Positions 1 to 5,997 of a stretch of DNA of 6,044 bases are shown here, piece after piece. The notes beneath the pieces are model-generated. The model had not been told where the DNA came from. It worked only from the letters and a program-made list of their open reading frames with translations, and made no database searches. Positions within the stretch are counted from its first letter, which is position 1; the number at the start of each line of letters is the position of its first letter. The stretch is from contig NZ_CP100376.1 of NCBI RefSeq assembly GCF_030515985.1, positions 1,304,959-1,311,002 of the forward strand, in the 5' to 3' direction. The translations under genes and the position numbers were made by a program. The stretch comes from Corynebacterium accolens. GTDB taxonomy: Bacteria > Actinomycetota > Actinomycetes > Mycobacteriales > Mycobacteriaceae.

Positions 1-123
1 TTGCAGGAGCGCACCGCCGCCGCTTACCGGCGCCTAGTCGAGTCCGGGTGGGGCGGGCGCTGGATCGCCACCGCCGATGCGGATACTATTACGGCAGCAA
101 TAAATGACCTTGTAGGAGATTAA
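1..123 (+). CDS. tmk: Thymidylate kinase, C-terminal 40 residues (partial)
   Basis: This is the 3' end of a gene that begins before the window. The frame starting at base 1 reads LQERTAAAYRRLVESGW and continues to a TAA at 121-123. The pattern 'ER..AAYRRL....W..RW', followed by an aspartate-rich 'ATADAD' and a short final helix, is typical of the C-terminus of bacterial dTMP kinase, which phosphorylates dTMP to dTDP for DNA synthesis in the cytoplasm. The P-loop and the dTMP-binding residues lie outside the window, so the call rests on this tail plus synteny: tmk immediately precedes mtrA in corynebacteria and mycobacteria. The mtrA ribosome binding site lies inside the last codons of this gene, which suggests coupled or shared transcription. 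Confidence 0.82.
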   Translation: MQERTAAAYRRLVESGWGGRWIATADADTITAAINDLVGD

Positions 124-126
124 AAC

Positions 127-819
127 GTGGCGCCAACGATTTTGGTCGTGGATGATGATCCAGCGATCTCGGAAATGCTGACCATTGTCCTTGAATCTGA
201 GGGACTAAACCCCGTCCCCGTCATGGATGGCAATGATGCCGTTCCTGCCTTCCGCGAGCATGAACCGGATCTCATCCTTTTGGACCTCATGCTGCCGGGC
301 ATGAATGGTGTGGATATCTGCCGCACCATCCGGCGCGAGTCCGCGGTGCCCATCGTCATGCTTACCGCCAAGACCGATACCGTGGACGTGGTCTTGGGGC
401 TTGAATCCGGCGCGGATGATTACATCACCAAGCCCTTTAAACCGAAGGAACTCATCGCCCGCATTCGGGCGCGCCTGCGCCGCACCGACTCCGCGGAACC
501 GGAAACCCTTGAGGTCGCTGATCTCATCATCGACGTGCCGGAGCACACGGTGCGCCGTACTGATGGCACCGAATTAAACCTGACCCCGCTGGAGTTCGAT
601 CTCCTGCTGGAAATGGCGCGCCACCCAGGGCAGGTGCATACCCGCGAGTCGCTGCTGGAATCCGTCTGGGGCTACCGCAATGCCTCCGATACTCGTTTGG
701 TTAACGTGCACGTGCAGCGCCTGCGCGCCAAGATCGAGCACGATCCGGAAGATCCGCAGATCGTGCTGACCGTGCGCGGCGTGGGGTATAAGACCGGCAA
801 GGCCGGTGCCGGGGAGTAA
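127..819 (+). CDS. mtrA: MtrA, OmpR/PhoB-family response regulator
   Basis: Cytoplasmic DNA-binding regulator of 230 residues, the usual MtrA length. An N-terminal receiver domain (about 4-115) has the acidic pocket D9-D10-D11, the phosphoacceptor D53 in 'LLDLMLPG', T80 in 'MLTAK' and K102 in 'YITKPF'. A winged-helix effector domain (about 128-223) has the 'LTPLEFDLL' start, the recognition helix region 'RLVNVHVQRLRAKIE' and the wing 'VRGVGYKTG'. MtrB phosphorylates MtrA. In corynebacteria and mycobacteria it controls cell-wall, osmoregulation and division genes and is essential in M. tuberculosis. The start is GTG at 127, with AGGAG at 114-118 and 8 bases of spacing. It begins 3 bases after tmk stops, and mtrB follows 24 bases later, indicating an operon. 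None of its 16 alanine codons is GCA, unlike hpf downstream. The family assignment is very secure. Confidence 0.97.
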   Translation: MAPTILVVDDDPAISEMLTIVLESEGLNPVPVMDGNDAVPAFREHEPDLILLDLMLPGMNGVDICRTIRRESAVPIVMLTAKTDTVDVVLGLESGADDYITKPFKPKELIARIRARLRRTDSAEPETLEVADLIIDVPEHTVRRTDGTELNLTPLEFDLLLEMARHPGQVHTRESLLESVWGYRNASDTRLVNVHVQRLRAKIEHDPEDPQIVLTVRGVGYKTGKAGAGE

Positions 820-822
820 GGA
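818..822 (+). promoter_or_regulatory. Shine-Dalgarno-like AAGGA between mtrA and mtrB
   Basis: AAGGA overlaps the mtrA stop codon (TAA at 817-819) and is the only good ribosome-binding sequence in this junction. It lies 21 bases before the GTG at 844 but 9 bases before an in-frame ATT at 832 and 12 before an in-frame CTG at 835. The distance to GTG is too long for a standard initiation site, so either mtrB starts upstream on a rare codon or translation is coupled to MtrA termination. The sequence and spacings are observed; the role is inferred. Confidence 0.5.
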
Positions 823-843
823 AAAATCAGAATTCTGGACCGC

Positions 844-2739
844 GTGCGGCGCATTCGTGACGCCATAGTAGATACGCTGCGCACCTCATTGCAGGCGCGC
901 GTTATCGGTATGATTGTGGTCGCCTCCTCGGTGGTCATGATTATCTTGGCCTACGCCTTGGTCTCCGTGCTGACCCAGCGGTTGGTATCCCAAAAAGAAG
1001 ACGTGGCGCTGCAGGAGCTCGAGCGCGCCCGCACGGCGGTGGAGCAGCAAATCGATGCCACCAGTTCCGCCAACTCGGTGCAGGTGCGCATCAATTCCGC
1101 CCGCGCTTCTTTGGATCAGCTCTCTGCGCAACAAGGCGATGCGCAGGCCGTGTATGAACCCGTCATCGTGGTGGAAAACCAAGATGGATCCATCACCACC
1201 TCGCCGGAGGATTTCCCGGTGCCGGAACAAATGCGGCAGATGGTGGGCCAAGACCAGATTGCGCAGCAGTATTACCCCGTCCCGCGCGGCAATGGCGATT
1301 ACTATAACGCGCTCATGGTGGGCACACCCACCGATGCCGAGATTCCGAATTTGCAGGTCTACCTGGCCCTTTCTATGGAATCGGAAGAATCAACAATGGC
1401 GCTTATGCGCGGCCTGCTCTCTGCCGCCGGCGTGGTGGTCGTGGTCTTGCTGGTGGGCATTGCCTGGTTGGCAACCCAGCAGGTCATTACCCCGATTAAG
1501 TCCGCGTCCCGCATCGCCCAGCGCCTGGCTGCCGGCCACCTCAAGGAGCGCATGGCCGTGGATCGGGACGATGAGATGGGCCGGCTTGCCGCCTCCTTTA
1601 ATAATATGGCGGATAAATTGTCCTCCCAGATTGCGCAGCTGGAGGAATACGGCGATTTGCAGCGGCAGTTTACTTCCGATGTCTCCCATGAGCTGCGCAC
1701 CCCCATTACCACCGTGCGCATGGCCGCAGACCTCATCGAATCTGAGGCCGATAGCCTGCCCGCGGGCGCGCAGCGCGCCTCGAAGCTCATGTCCAGGGAG
1801 CTGGACCGCTTCGAGGAGCTGCTCGCGGATCTGCTAGAGATTTCCCGCCACGATGCCGGCGTGGCGGACCTATCCACCACGGCCATTGACCTGCGCTCCT
1901 GCGTGGATGCCGCCTACCGCCAGGTTGAGCATTTGGCGCAGAAGCTCGACGTGGAGGTCGTTCGCAATATGCCGGATGAGCGGATTTCCATCCAGGCCGA
2001 TTCGCGCCGCATCGAGCGCATTTTGCGCAACCTCTTGGCCAATGCCATCGACCATTCTGAGGGCAATCCTGTGGTGATCGATATTGCCACCACGGATAAG
2101 GCCGTGGGTGTAGCCGTTACGGACCACGGCGTGGGCCTGAAACCCGGACAAGAAGAACTAGTATTCAACCGTTTCTGGCGCGCGGATTCTTCCCGCAAGC
2201 GCCACTCTGGCGGCACCGGGCTGGGCCTTGCCATCGCCCGCGAGGACGCGGCCCTGCACGGCGGCACGCTCGATGCATTTGGCGTATTTGGCTACGGCTC
2301 CCGCTTCCGCCTCATCATCCCGCGAGAGCCGAATACCGAGATTGGTGAAGAGCCCATCTCCCGAGAGATTCCAGGCGCCCCGGGCACTGGTTCAGACGCC
2401 GCGCACGACGCGCTTGCCGATGCCCCAGCTACCGCCGACCCCAGCGGCGCAACCGGCGCCGCTGTTGGCGCCGCTGCCGACGCAGCTAGCGATGCCGACA
2501 CCGGGCAAGCTGGTGCAGCGGAAGCTGGTGCAGCAGAAGACGAGGACGAGGGCGGCGCCGGTGGGGCATCGCCAAGCAGCAGCTCGGTGGTAGGCCGCGG
2601 AATTGGCATCGACGATGACTCGGCGGAGGCGACCGAGGCGGATGGTGACGGAATCCTGTGGCCTTCTGAACGCAACCGTGGGGCCGCCTCGCCCGAGGGG
2701 CGCTCCTATAAGGCGCCGGATTTTAAGGGGGATAAATAA
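844..2739 (+). CDS. mtrB: MtrB, membrane sensor histidine kinase
   Basis: Partner kinase of MtrA, 631 residues from GTG 844. Visible domains: a short basic N-terminus; TM1 at about 20-43; an extracytoplasmic loop at about 45-188; TM2 at about 190-210; a HAMP domain at about 211-265 ('VITPI', 'DDEMGRLAASFNNM'); a HisKA domain with the phosphorylated histidine H282 in 'DVSHELRTP'; and an HATPase_c domain with an N box ('RILRNLLANAIDH', N396/N400), a G1 box ('DHGVGL', D427), an F box ('FNRFWRAD') and a G2 box ('SGGTGLGLAI', 455-464). All catalytic residues are intact. It autophosphorylates with ATP and passes phosphate to MtrA D53. The catalytic core ends near 492, and a tail of about 139 residues rich in Ala, Gly, Asp and Glu follows; M. 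tuberculosis MtrB, as I recall, is shorter (about 567 residues). The start is uncertain because no good ribosome site serves GTG 844; ATT 832 or CTG 835 in frame are alternatives. It abuts lpqB. Confidence 0.95.
   Translation: MRRIRDAIVDTLRTSLQARVIGMIVVASSVVMIILAYALVSVLTQRLVSQKEDVALQELERARTAVEQQIDATSSANSVQVRINSARASLDQLSAQQGDAQAVYEPVIVVENQDGSITTSPEDFPVPEQMRQMVGQDQIAQQYYPVPRGNGDYYNALMVGTPTDAEIPNLQVYLALSMESEESTMALMRGLLSAAGVVVVVLLVGIAWLATQQVITPIKSASRIAQRLAAGHLKERMAVDRDDEMGRLAASFNNMADKLSSQIAQLEEYGDLQRQFTSDVSHELRTPITTVRMAADLIESEADSLPAGAQRASKLMSRELDRFEELLADLLEISRHDAGVADLSTTAIDLRSCVDAAYRQVEHLAQKLDVEVVRNMPDERISIQADSRRIERILRNLLANAIDHSEGNPVVIDIATTDKAVGVAVTDHGVGLKPGQEELVFNRFWRADSSRKRHSGGTGLGLAIAREDAALHGGTLDAFGVFGYGSRFRLIIPREPNTEIGEEPISREIPGAPGTGSDAAHDALADAPATADPSGATGAAVGAAADAASDADTGQAGAAEAGAAEDEDEGGAGGASPSSSSVVGRGIGIDDDSAEATEADGDGILWPSERNRGAASPEGRSYKAPDFKGDK
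2506..2535 (+). repeat. Two tandem 15-base copies inside the mtrB tail
   Basis: The copies are caagctggtgcagcg (2506-2520) and gaagctggtgcagca (2521-2535), identical at 13 of 15 bases and in frame. They encode QAGAA followed by EAGAA (residues 555-564). This looks like a recent in-frame duplication within the low-complexity tail. Confidence 0.75.
2725..2732 (+). promoter_or_regulatory. Ribosome binding site for lpqB within the mtrB 3' end
   Basis: The purine run AAGGGGGA lies 7 bases before the ATG at 2740 and inside the last codons of mtrB. The next in-frame ATG (2755, residue 6) would be 22 bases away, so this site fixes the lpqB start at 2740 and supports translational coupling with MtrB. 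Confidence 0.7.
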
Positions 2740-4485
2740 ATGAATTCGGTCATTATGAAGGGAATATGGCGGCGGCACACCGCCGTGGGCGCGGTGGTGG
2801 CGCTGTGCTTTGTTACCGGCTGCTCAACCTTGCCGCACGATACGAGCCCCCAGGTCGTGGGTACCTACCACAAACAGGCCGATGGCCCGGAAGAGGTCAT
2901 TGCCCCTGAGGCGGGGGCGGACCCGGACCTTACCCTGCGCGATTTTTATCGCGCCGCGGCCGTTCCAACCAATGACCACGATGCCGCTCGCGGGTTCCTC
3001 ACGAATAACGCCCGCGGGGCCTGGGATGCCTCAGGCGATGTCATGGTGGTCGATAGCCTGGATATCGTGACCGCGCCCGATAAGAAACAGAATACGGCGG
3101 CGGATGCGCGCTCCTTCAATGTGCGCGGCACCATCATTGGACGCCTCAAATCCGGCGGGGCCTATGTGCCAGAAAATGAGAGCTACGAAGCTACCATCGA
3201 CATGAAAATGGTAGATGACCAGTGGCTCGTTGATAGTCTGCCGGCCGGGCTGGTTATCGAGCGTAATGAGCTGCGCAATCATTACACCCCGCAATCGCTC
3301 TACTTTTATAAACAAACCGATGACGTCCTCGCCCCGGACCGCCGGTGGCTGTATAAGGGCAGCGAGGAATCCGAGTCCACGCTGATCACCCTCTTGATGG
3401 AAGGCCCATCTAGCAGCATCGCCCCGGCCACCCGCCGGGCGGCGGATGAAAAGGTCACCTTCGCTGGCTACGACAACGAAAACGGCTACCAGTTCGAGGG
3501 CTTGTCAGACTTGGATGAAAATGACCGCACCCGCTTTGCGGCGCAATTGGTCTGGACGCTTTCTGATGCCGGGCATATCGGCCCCTTCAAGGTTAAGGCC
3601 GATGGCAGCAATCTGGTAGAAGGCATGGACACCGTCAGCGTGGATGATTTTGCTGACTATAACCCCAAGGTAAACAGTAATTCCCTGTCCACGCTGTACG
3701 CCTTGAATGAGGGCAACGTGCTGGAGGTCGATAGCGGGGTGGCCGAGCCGGTTAAGGGCTCTTTGGGCTCGAGCGGCAATGTGCAATCGGTCGATGTCAC
3801 CGAATCCGGCATGATTGCGGCGGTCAGCCGGAAGCCTAGCGGTGACTTCAAGCTGCAGATGGGCGAAATCGGCGCCGCGTTGCAGGATTCGGTCGAAGGT
3901 AAGACGCTGGCGCGGCCCACCTTTGAATATAACGGGCAAGCCGTGTGGACGGTGGTCGATGGAGACCGCATCGTGCGCGTCGTGCGCTCCAAGACCACCG
4001 GACGGATTTCAGAATCCGAGGTCGATGCGCGCAGCATCGACGATATCGAGGGAGAAATCTCCGTTATCCGCCTCTCCCATAGCGGCGCACGCGCGGCGAT
4101 GATCATCGATGGCCACGTCTACATCGCCGCGGTGGCCCAATCCAGCAGCGGCGATAAGCGCATCGTCAACGCCCGCGAGGTGGGCCCTGAGGTCTCTGGT
4201 TCAGCATTATCGCTGGATTGGAATAACGATGGTTCGCTCATCGTCGGTACGTCCTCTGGGCAGTCGCCGGTATGGCGCATCGAGCAGGATGGTTCCTCGG
4301 CCTCTACCATGCCGACGGGTAATATCACCGCCCCGGTAGTCGCGGTGGCTACCTCGCCATCGAAGCTTTATATTACGGATTCCCATGCCATGCTGGAGCT
4401 TCCCGCCACGGTGGTCGATGAGGTGAACTGGCGCGAGGTGCCTGGCCTGCAGGGTCGGCGCTCTTCGCCTATCGTGTCTAGCTAA
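2740..4485 (+). CDS. lpqB: LpqB, lipoprotein accessory to MtrAB
   Basis: Exported lipoprotein of 581 residues, close to the length I recall for mycobacterial LpqB (about 583). The signal peptide has a basic n-region (K7, R11, R12), a hydrophobic core at about 15-25, and the lipobox V25-T26-G27-C28, so Cys28 would carry the lipid anchor on the outer face of the membrane. Residues about 60-195 form the LpqB N-terminal region ('LTLRDFYRAAAV', 'DQWLVDSLPAGLVI'). A GerMN-like domain follows at about 205-305 ('LITLLMEGPSSSIAPATRRA', 'FAAQLVWTLSDAG'). From about 315 to the end is a beta-propeller-like region ('IRLSHSGARAAMIIDGHVYIA', 'SLDWNNDGSLIVGTSSG'). In mycobacteria LpqB is reported to interact with the MtrB sensor domain and to influence MtrA phosphorylation, wall integrity and motility. 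The mtrB TAA (2737-2739) directly touches this ATG. Confidence 0.94.
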   Translation: MNSVIMKGIWRRHTAVGAVVALCFVTGCSTLPHDTSPQVVGTYHKQADGPEEVIAPEAGADPDLTLRDFYRAAAVPTNDHDAARGFLTNNARGAWDASGDVMVVDSLDIVTAPDKKQNTAADARSFNVRGTIIGRLKSGGAYVPENESYEATIDMKMVDDQWLVDSLPAGLVIERNELRNHYTPQSLYFYKQTDDVLAPDRRWLYKGSEESESTLITLLMEGPSSSIAPATRRAADEKVTFAGYDNENGYQFEGLSDLDENDRTRFAAQLVWTLSDAGHIGPFKVKADGSNLVEGMDTVSVDDFADYNPKVNSNSLSTLYALNEGNVLEVDSGVAEPVKGSLGSSGNVQSVDVTESGMIAAVSRKPSGDFKLQMGEIGAALQDSVEGKTLARPTFEYNGQAVWTVVDGDRIVRVVRSKTTGRISESEVDARSIDDIEGEISVIRLSHSGARAAMIIDGHVYIAAVAQSSSGDKRIVNAREVGPEVSGSALSLDWNNDGSLIVGTSSGQSPVWRIEQDGSSASTMPTGNITAPVVAVATSPSKLYITDSHAMLELPATVVDEVNWREVPGLQGRRSSPIVSS

Positions 4486-4519
4486 GAGGCGGCCGCGCTG
4501 GGCGACGCTGCCGCAGAGG

Positions 4520-5179
4520 ATGTTTCGGGGGATGGGGTGGTGTCGCGCCGTGAGCGTGCGAGAGCTGATTTTTCCGCGTGCGTGTGCCGGGTGCCGCGCG
4601 CCCGGCCACGTCTTATGCCCGCAGTGCCGGGAGCACCTGCGCCAGCCGCCTTACCTGGTAAGCCGGCCGCGGCTGCTCAGGGCACCGGTATTTGCCCTAG
4701 GGTCCTATTCCGATATTCGCCGCAACATCATCATCAGCATGAAGGAACAAGGCAATAGGGAAGTGCGCGATTATATAGGTGCGGTGGTTGCCGCGGGCGT
4801 GGCGCACTTGGCCGCCCGTGGCGAGATTCCCCGCGAGCTGTGCCTGGTGCCGGCCCCTACGCGGCGCCGCTCGGCGCGCATGCGCGGCGGTGATCCCGTG
4901 ACGGCCATGTGTCAAGGTGCGGCGCGCCGACAGCAGGGGCTGCGGGTGCGCGAGGCGCTTGTCATGGGCGCGGATACGGCGGATCAATCTGAGCTCAATG
5001 CGCAGGATAGGTGGGCGAACCTGCAGGGGCGCGTGGGGGTTGGCGCCCCGGTGGGCGGTGAGCAGGCGCTGCTTGTCGATGACGTTATAACCACCGGCGC
5101 CACCCTCGCGGCCAGCATGGCGGCCCTGCGCGCCGCCGGCGCCACGGTCTATGGGGCGTTGGCTTTTGCCGATGCTTAA
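4520..5179 (+). CDS. comF: ComF-family phosphoribosyltransferase-like protein
   Basis: 219 residues from ATG 4520. An N-terminal zinc-finger-like motif has C22-x2-C25 and C33-x2-C36 ('CAGCRAPGHVLCPQC'). A type I PRTase fold follows, with 'LVPAPTRRRSARMRGGDPV' (about 109-127), the ComF signature 'QSELNAQDRWANLQG' (about 156-170) and the PRPP-binding loop 'LLVDDVITTGATL' (D187, D188, T191-T195). Family members take part in DNA uptake in competent bacteria, but the gene is widely kept in actinobacteria without known competence, where its role is unproven. The start is doubtful: GAGG at 4516-4519 touches the ATG with no spacing. ATG 4532, GTG 4550 or GTG 4556 are alternatives, and GTG 4556 would give the family-like N-terminus 'MRELIFPRACAGC'. 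The gene lies 34 bases after lpqB and could be cotranscribed with it. The family call is secure; the substrate is unknown. Confidence 0.9.
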   Translation: MFRGMGWCRAVSVRELIFPRACAGCRAPGHVLCPQCREHLRQPPYLVSRPRLLRAPVFALGSYSDIRRNIIISMKEQGNREVRDYIGAVVAAGVAHLAARGEIPRELCLVPAPTRRRSARMRGGDPVTAMCQGAARRQQGLRVREALVMGADTADQSELNAQDRWANLQGRVGVGAPVGGEQALLVDDVITTGATLAASMAALRAAGATVYGALAFADA

Positions 5180-5190
5180 GGCACATCACA

Positions 5191-5217
5191 TAGTGGGGTG
5201 TACGGTGTTACCCCCTA
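5191..5217 (+). terminator. Hairpin after comF, possible weak terminator
   Basis: TAG (5191-5193), a bulged T, and GGGGT (5195-5199) pair with ACCCC (5210-5214) and CTA (5215-5217) around a 10-base loop. This gives 8 pairs with one bulge, starting 11 bases after the comF stop. No T-run follows, so it is not a standard intrinsic terminator. It may mark the end of the comF transcript or be structural only. Confidence 0.35.
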
Positions 5218-5238
5218 ATGCCATCAGGTCATAACCAC

Positions 5239-5247
5239 TGGTATTAT
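5239..5247 (+). promoter_or_regulatory. Candidate extended -10 promoter for hpf
   Basis: TGG followed by TATTAT (5242-5247) is an extended -10 element, matching TATAAT at 5 of 6 positions. At 17-base spacing the -35 position (5219-5224, TGCCAT) is poor, which fits reliance on the extended -10. Transcription would begin near 5254, giving a leader of about 62 bases. It sits in the only sizeable gap of the window and precedes a gene with separate codon character. This is predicted, not shown. Confidence 0.5.
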
Positions 5248-5255
5248 TAGAGGTG

Positions 5256-5278
5256 TCACAGAGGAACAGTTACTGTGA
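5256..5278 (+). promoter_or_regulatory. Inverted repeat TCACAG-N11-CTGTGA in the hpf leader
   Basis: TCACAG (5256-5261) and CTGTGA (5273-5278) are perfect 6-base inverted arms around 11 bases. The repeat lies immediately after the predicted transcription start, so it could be an operator overlapping the start site or a small 5' RNA hairpin. The left flank reads GTCACAGAG, close to the GTCACAGCG motif I recall being reported for mycobacterial MtrA. It is not a GlxR/CRP site, which has the arms in the opposite order (TGTGA-N6-TCACA). The function is unproven. Confidence 0.4.
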
Positions 5279-5315
5279 TTGTTTCTAGTCCCCACAACCA
5301 AAGGGAGGCATCTCA

Positions 5316-5960
5316 ATGTCCCAGCCAAACAAAGCTCAGGTAACGATTACGGGCCGTAACGTTGATGTACCGGAACACTTCCAGGAGCGCGTCAACGACA
5401 AGCTGGCAAAGATTGAACGCCTTGATCCCACACTGACCTTCTTCCACGTGGAATTGCAGCACGAGCCAAACCCACGCCGCGAAGCAGAGTCCGACCGCAT
5501 CCAGATCACCGCAACCGGCAAGGGCCACATCGCCCGCGCAGAGGCTAAGGAAGACTCCTTCTACGCAGCGCTGGAAACCGCGATGGGGAAGATGGAACGT
5601 TCCCTGCGGAAGGTGAAGGTGCGCCGTGAATACGTCAAGGGCGGTCACCGCGCACAGAAGGGCACCGGCGAAATCGCCGCAGAGATGGTTGCGGAGGCAG
5701 AAGCACAGCGCGCCAAGGAAGAGCGCTTGGTCGATCCTTATGCCGAGACCGTCGAGGACGTTCGCCCCGGCCAGATCGTGCGCACCAAGGAGCACCCGGC
5801 CACCCCGATGAGCGTGGACGATGCCTTGAGCGAGATGGAGCTGGTTGGCCACGATTTCTTCCTCTTCGTCAACGAGGAAAACAACAAGCCTTCCGTGGTT
5901 TACCGCCGCCACGCTTTCGACTACGGCATCATCTCCTTGTCTGAGGATGCAGAGGGCTAG
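5316..5960 (+). CDS. hpf: Long-form ribosome hibernation promoting factor
   Basis: 214 residues, the size of long HPF (S30AE/YfiA family), a cytoplasmic protein that binds the 30S subunit and pairs 70S ribosomes into inactive 100S dimers in stationary phase or stress. The N-terminal S30AE domain spans about 6-105 ('VTITGRNVDVPEHFQERVNDKLAKIERL', 'DSFYAALETAMGKMERSLRKVK'). A charged linker follows (about 106-150). The C-terminal dimerisation domain (about 153-208) contains 'KEHPATPMSVDDALSEMELVGHDFFLFVNEE' and 'VVYRRHAFDYGIISL'. The start is ATG 5316, with a strong AAGGGAGG at 5301-5308 and 7 bases of spacing. About half of its alanine codons are GCA (10 of 22), whereas mtrA uses none, consistent with high expression. 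In related genomes secA follows. Older annotations call it a sigma-54 modulation protein, which is a misnomer for this family. Confidence 0.95.
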   Translation: MSQPNKAQVTITGRNVDVPEHFQERVNDKLAKIERLDPTLTFFHVELQHEPNPRREAESDRIQITATGKGHIARAEAKEDSFYAALETAMGKMERSLRKVKVRREYVKGGHRAQKGTGEIAAEMVAEAEAQRAKEERLVDPYAETVEDVRPGQIVRTKEHPATPMSVDDALSEMELVGHDFFLFVNEENNKPSVVYRRHAFDYGIISLSEDAEG

Positions 5961-5997
5961 AATCCCTCGTGCCCGGCTAGGGCGTTAAGTTTCTTCA

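Noticed and set aside
61..89. Possible promoter for mtrA inside the end of tmk (TGGATC and TACTAT, 17 bases apart)
   Set aside because: Only 3 of 6 and 4 of 6 matches to the consensus elements and no extended -10; too weak to annotate, although mtrA could have a promoter nearby.
2228..2593. Alternative-frame open reading frame of 121 residues across the mtrB tail
   Set aside because: It is a shadow of the GC-rich repetitive tail, with a Pro/Ala/Arg-rich translation and no ribosome site; the mtrB frame continues through to a stop that abuts lpqB.
5263..5283. SigH-type promoter (GGAAC ... GTT) before hpf
   Set aside because: The spacing between elements is only 13 bases, too short for the family consensus as I know it.
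5256..5289. GlxR/CRP-type site in the hpf leader
   Set aside because: The arms are in the reverse order (TCACA before TGTGA), and the half-sites placed the right way round (TGTGA at 5274, TCACA at 5256) have no partner at 6-base spacing.
5313..5912. Open frame of 199 residues on the opposite strand of hpf, and similar long antisense frames opposite mtrB and lpqB
   Set aside because: High-GC codon bias creates long antisense open frames. The sense proteins are clear family members, and the antisense translations show no recognisable domain or ribosome site.
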